NCBI GenBank assembly: GCA_028023455.1
Contig: JAQFVV010012424.1
Location: forward strand, 1,408,001 to 1,472,000
Direction of reading: 5' to 3'
DNA length: 64,000 nucleotides
Source of the DNA: Epiperipatus broadwayi
Taxonomy: Eukaryota; Onychophora; Udeonychophora; Euonychophora; Peripatidae
The position numbers and the translations under genes were made by a program. Every line of letters starts with the position of its first letter. The stretch's first letter is position 1. The notes under the pieces are model-generated. The model saw only the letters and a program-made list of their open reading frames with translations. It was not told the DNA's origin and ran no database searches. Below, piece after piece: positions 61,894-64,000 of the stretch.

Positions 61894-63996
61894 TGTAATG
61901 ATATATAAATATGTCGTTACATTTATTTAAAATAAAAACTTAAAAGTTCGCAAATAAAAGGAAAAAACTAAACGCTAAAATTAAAATGTTTGTTAAACAT
62001 ATATATATTCGCACGGATGCTAAACTTTAAAAATATTTTTTTCATAAACAAGAAAAAAAAGTATTTGAACGTATTTTTTTAAATAAAAAAATACAAGATT
62101 GAAATATAAAAATATTTTAATAAAAAAATAACGTAAGTTAAAATAAAAACAGGTATTAATTAATTCCTGTAATCTGTAAATGGAAATGATTGTTTATTAA
62201 TTATCTAAAAGCTGTTTAATTAAAAAGTCAGATGAAAAGTTAGATAAGAGAAGAAAGAGATTTTTAGCTTGACCAATGGAAGCAAATAAAGGCCCGGACC
62301 ATAACGAAAAAACAGAACAGTGACGTTTTTGTTCATGGAATCCATAGGAGGACTATAAAAAGAAAAAATATTGAGTTCCAGTCAGTTTTTCCAACTTGAT
62401 TTGATGACAACGGTAAGACGCACTTGCCATTCTCTCTCATTTTTTTGTTTGTTTAAAAAAAGAAAAAAATGAAAAGACTGTGATACCAGAATGGAACCAG
62501 CTAATGCTACCTCCAGAAAATTTTCTTCCAATGGAGACGCCGTGGGAATTGCCAACAGGAACCTGGACTCTTATACTGTAAGCTATATTGACATGAACTC
62601 TAAATTTAAAAAAATAACTAAGAACTTTCGTTCAAGCTTATGAACTTCTATCTGACTTTTAAGTTTTAAATCAAATTAATAATGTTTAATTTTATATGTT
62701 TCCCGATTGATAAACATCATTTCCATTTTTTTTTCCTTATTGTAAAGATTATTTAAATGTATGAAATTTAAGTTGTTTATAGACGCTTGCATGGATTCGT
62801 TTGCGGTTAATTATATTTTGGTTTTCATATTTGATCAAAATATATAGACATTCGATAAATAATGATACCTTACGGTGAGTATCTAAAATGTATTTATTCG
62901 GATGTCTTTTAAGTTATTGGTGACAACGCAAGTATCTTATGGTGAATACTATTGGGTTACTTATAAGTTTCCCTCTGCGATTGTCGGTATCAATAATTTT
63001 GTATTTTGATCGTTTATGTTTATTTTGAAATGTTTTTGACCGTGGAATCTATGTAATCGATCTATACCCAACATTTTTAAACAAATCTGTGCGAACGTAT
63101 TTAAATATTAAAATTAAGTCGGGCGTGAATGGCTATATAGTTTGTAAAGTTATATTAAGGGAGGGTAATCTTAGGTTATTCATTTCGTAGTTGAATTGGT
63201 TCAATGGATTGGATATATTTGTGTAATTAGTAGATGTAGTATGAGGTCCGCTATGGGCAGGATTATAGATATATGCCACACACCCTCTGTTTGCCTATGG
63301 ATGGGTTTGTAAGTCAGCAGAAGACCGCAGTCCATTCCTATGGAGTTTTTTGTTTATTGATCTACTTGCCAACAGATGTCACATTCCTGTTGGTGGAGAG
63401 TCAATCTCTTCTCTATTTCTACTTATTGTTCAGATGTACATTCCTGACAATATAGTATTTTGTGTTGTCGTATCATGCTACATTGAATACATGAATGTAT
63501 CAGATGGATTGGCGCCAGTTGATTGCGAAATTTGTTGCCTAAGGTTAAATCAGGGAAGAATATTTTCCTTTCAAATGCAGACCTATGTAGTCCATTCATA
63601 CTCGACCCTCTAAATAAATAGTAAACTCATTATTTGCAATCTCCTTAAATTTAGAATTAAAGATCAATATAAAATTATAAACGTTAAATTTATTCCTCAA
63701 AATTTAAATATTATTTTATATGTGCGTAAATAAATATTTTTACGTGTTAATTTCTGGCAGTGGCTTTTATTCTTTTATATTTAAGATATAAAATTTATAG
63801 ATTTTTATCTCTGCGTCTCCACTGAGCTAGTGACTTGGGCTAACGGTCGGAATATTTAAAGAAAGTGGAATCTTAACAGCGCGTATCTGCCTACTTTATA
63901 AATTTTTCTAGGCTCAAATGCCTAGATGGCGCCCTTGTAGTGCAGATATTGTTTTTGCGGTTAGATTCGATCTTCACTTTCATTCCGATTGGTACA
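61894..63996 (+). mobile_element. LTR-like unit B
   Basis: Full-length homologue of A, ending GGTACA four bases before the window ends. TATA box TATAAAAAG at 62354; TTGAGTTCCAGTCAGTTTTT follows; donor ACT|GTAAGC at 62578. The 3' block GGAATCTTAACAGCGCGTAT and AGATGGCGCC (63925-63933) is nearly identical to A, while the middle has many substitutions and indels. The AATAAAG of A is AAGAAAG here. Frames at 63273-63613 resemble those of A only piecewise. It starts 46 bases after X' ends, in the same orientation. Confidence 0.65.
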
Positions 63997-64000
63997 ATAT

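Overview
The window reads as non-genic, repeat-dominated nuclear DNA from an AT-rich eukaryote, almost certainly an invertebrate animal. Base composition is very A+T rich. (TA)n tracts are frequent, no reading frame exceeds about 130 codons, and every protein-like stretch I recognise is a broken transposon. The animal lineage is inferred from the element mix: an RTE-like LINE, a CR1-like LINE, a mariner, a ZMYM/TTF-type hAT, tRNA-derived SINEs and many fold-back MITEs. Cnidarian, flatworm and mollusc genomes all fit, and I cannot choose between them. I see no intact host gene, rRNA, CRISPR array or bacterial operon structure.

Layout. 1-3.3 kb: a minus-strand promoter/first-exon/splice-donor unit with internal minisatellites (L0). 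5.06-5.8 kb: a probable non-autonomous hAT carrying a SINE. 6.1-7.5 kb: a MITE, then a minus-strand RTE-like LINE 3' end. 8.75-14.65 kb: a pair of inverted arms enclosing a deleted mariner, two LTR-like units (X, Y1) and two hairpins. 16.3-20.5 kb: a LINE scrap and several fold-back elements. 21.0-23.9 kb: tRNA-Phe-like repeats and LTR-like unit A. 24-26 kb: a SINE with clear target-site duplication and an inverted repeat pair. 27.57-29.92 kb: a 50-bp satellite of about 47 copies. 30.2-32.5 kb: a LINE scrap and two large fold-back elements. 34.4-35.8 kb: LTR-like unit L3. 36.0-36.4 kb: three tandem tRNA-like units. 38.6-39.8 kb: a LINE interrupted by a MITE that is itself interrupted by a SINE. 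42.0-44.0 kb: a hAT transposase pseudogene. 46.2-46.7 kb: a LINE scrap. 48.2-50.0 kb: three hairpins. 50.7-54.8 kb: two copies of a CR1-like LINE. 57.3-58.9 kb: LTR-like unit Y2. 59.4-64.0 kb: LTR-like units X' and B, with minisatellites inside X'.

The most interesting theme is a set of seven complete LTR-like units of 1.4-2.3 kb (X, X', Y1, Y2, A, B, L3), plus the probable partial unit L0. They sit in (TA)n tracts, several directly head to tail. Most show a TATA box, 0.2-0.4 kb of exon-like sequence, a strong 5' splice donor, a long AT-rich intron-like stretch (with minisatellites in X, X' and L0), and then a 3' block. In X, X', Y1, A, B and L3 that block has a TGGCGCC-type motif near the end. 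None encodes a protein I recognise. They are best explained as solo LTRs, or as non-coding elements dependent on one or more LTR-retrotransposon families that prefer ATAT targets.
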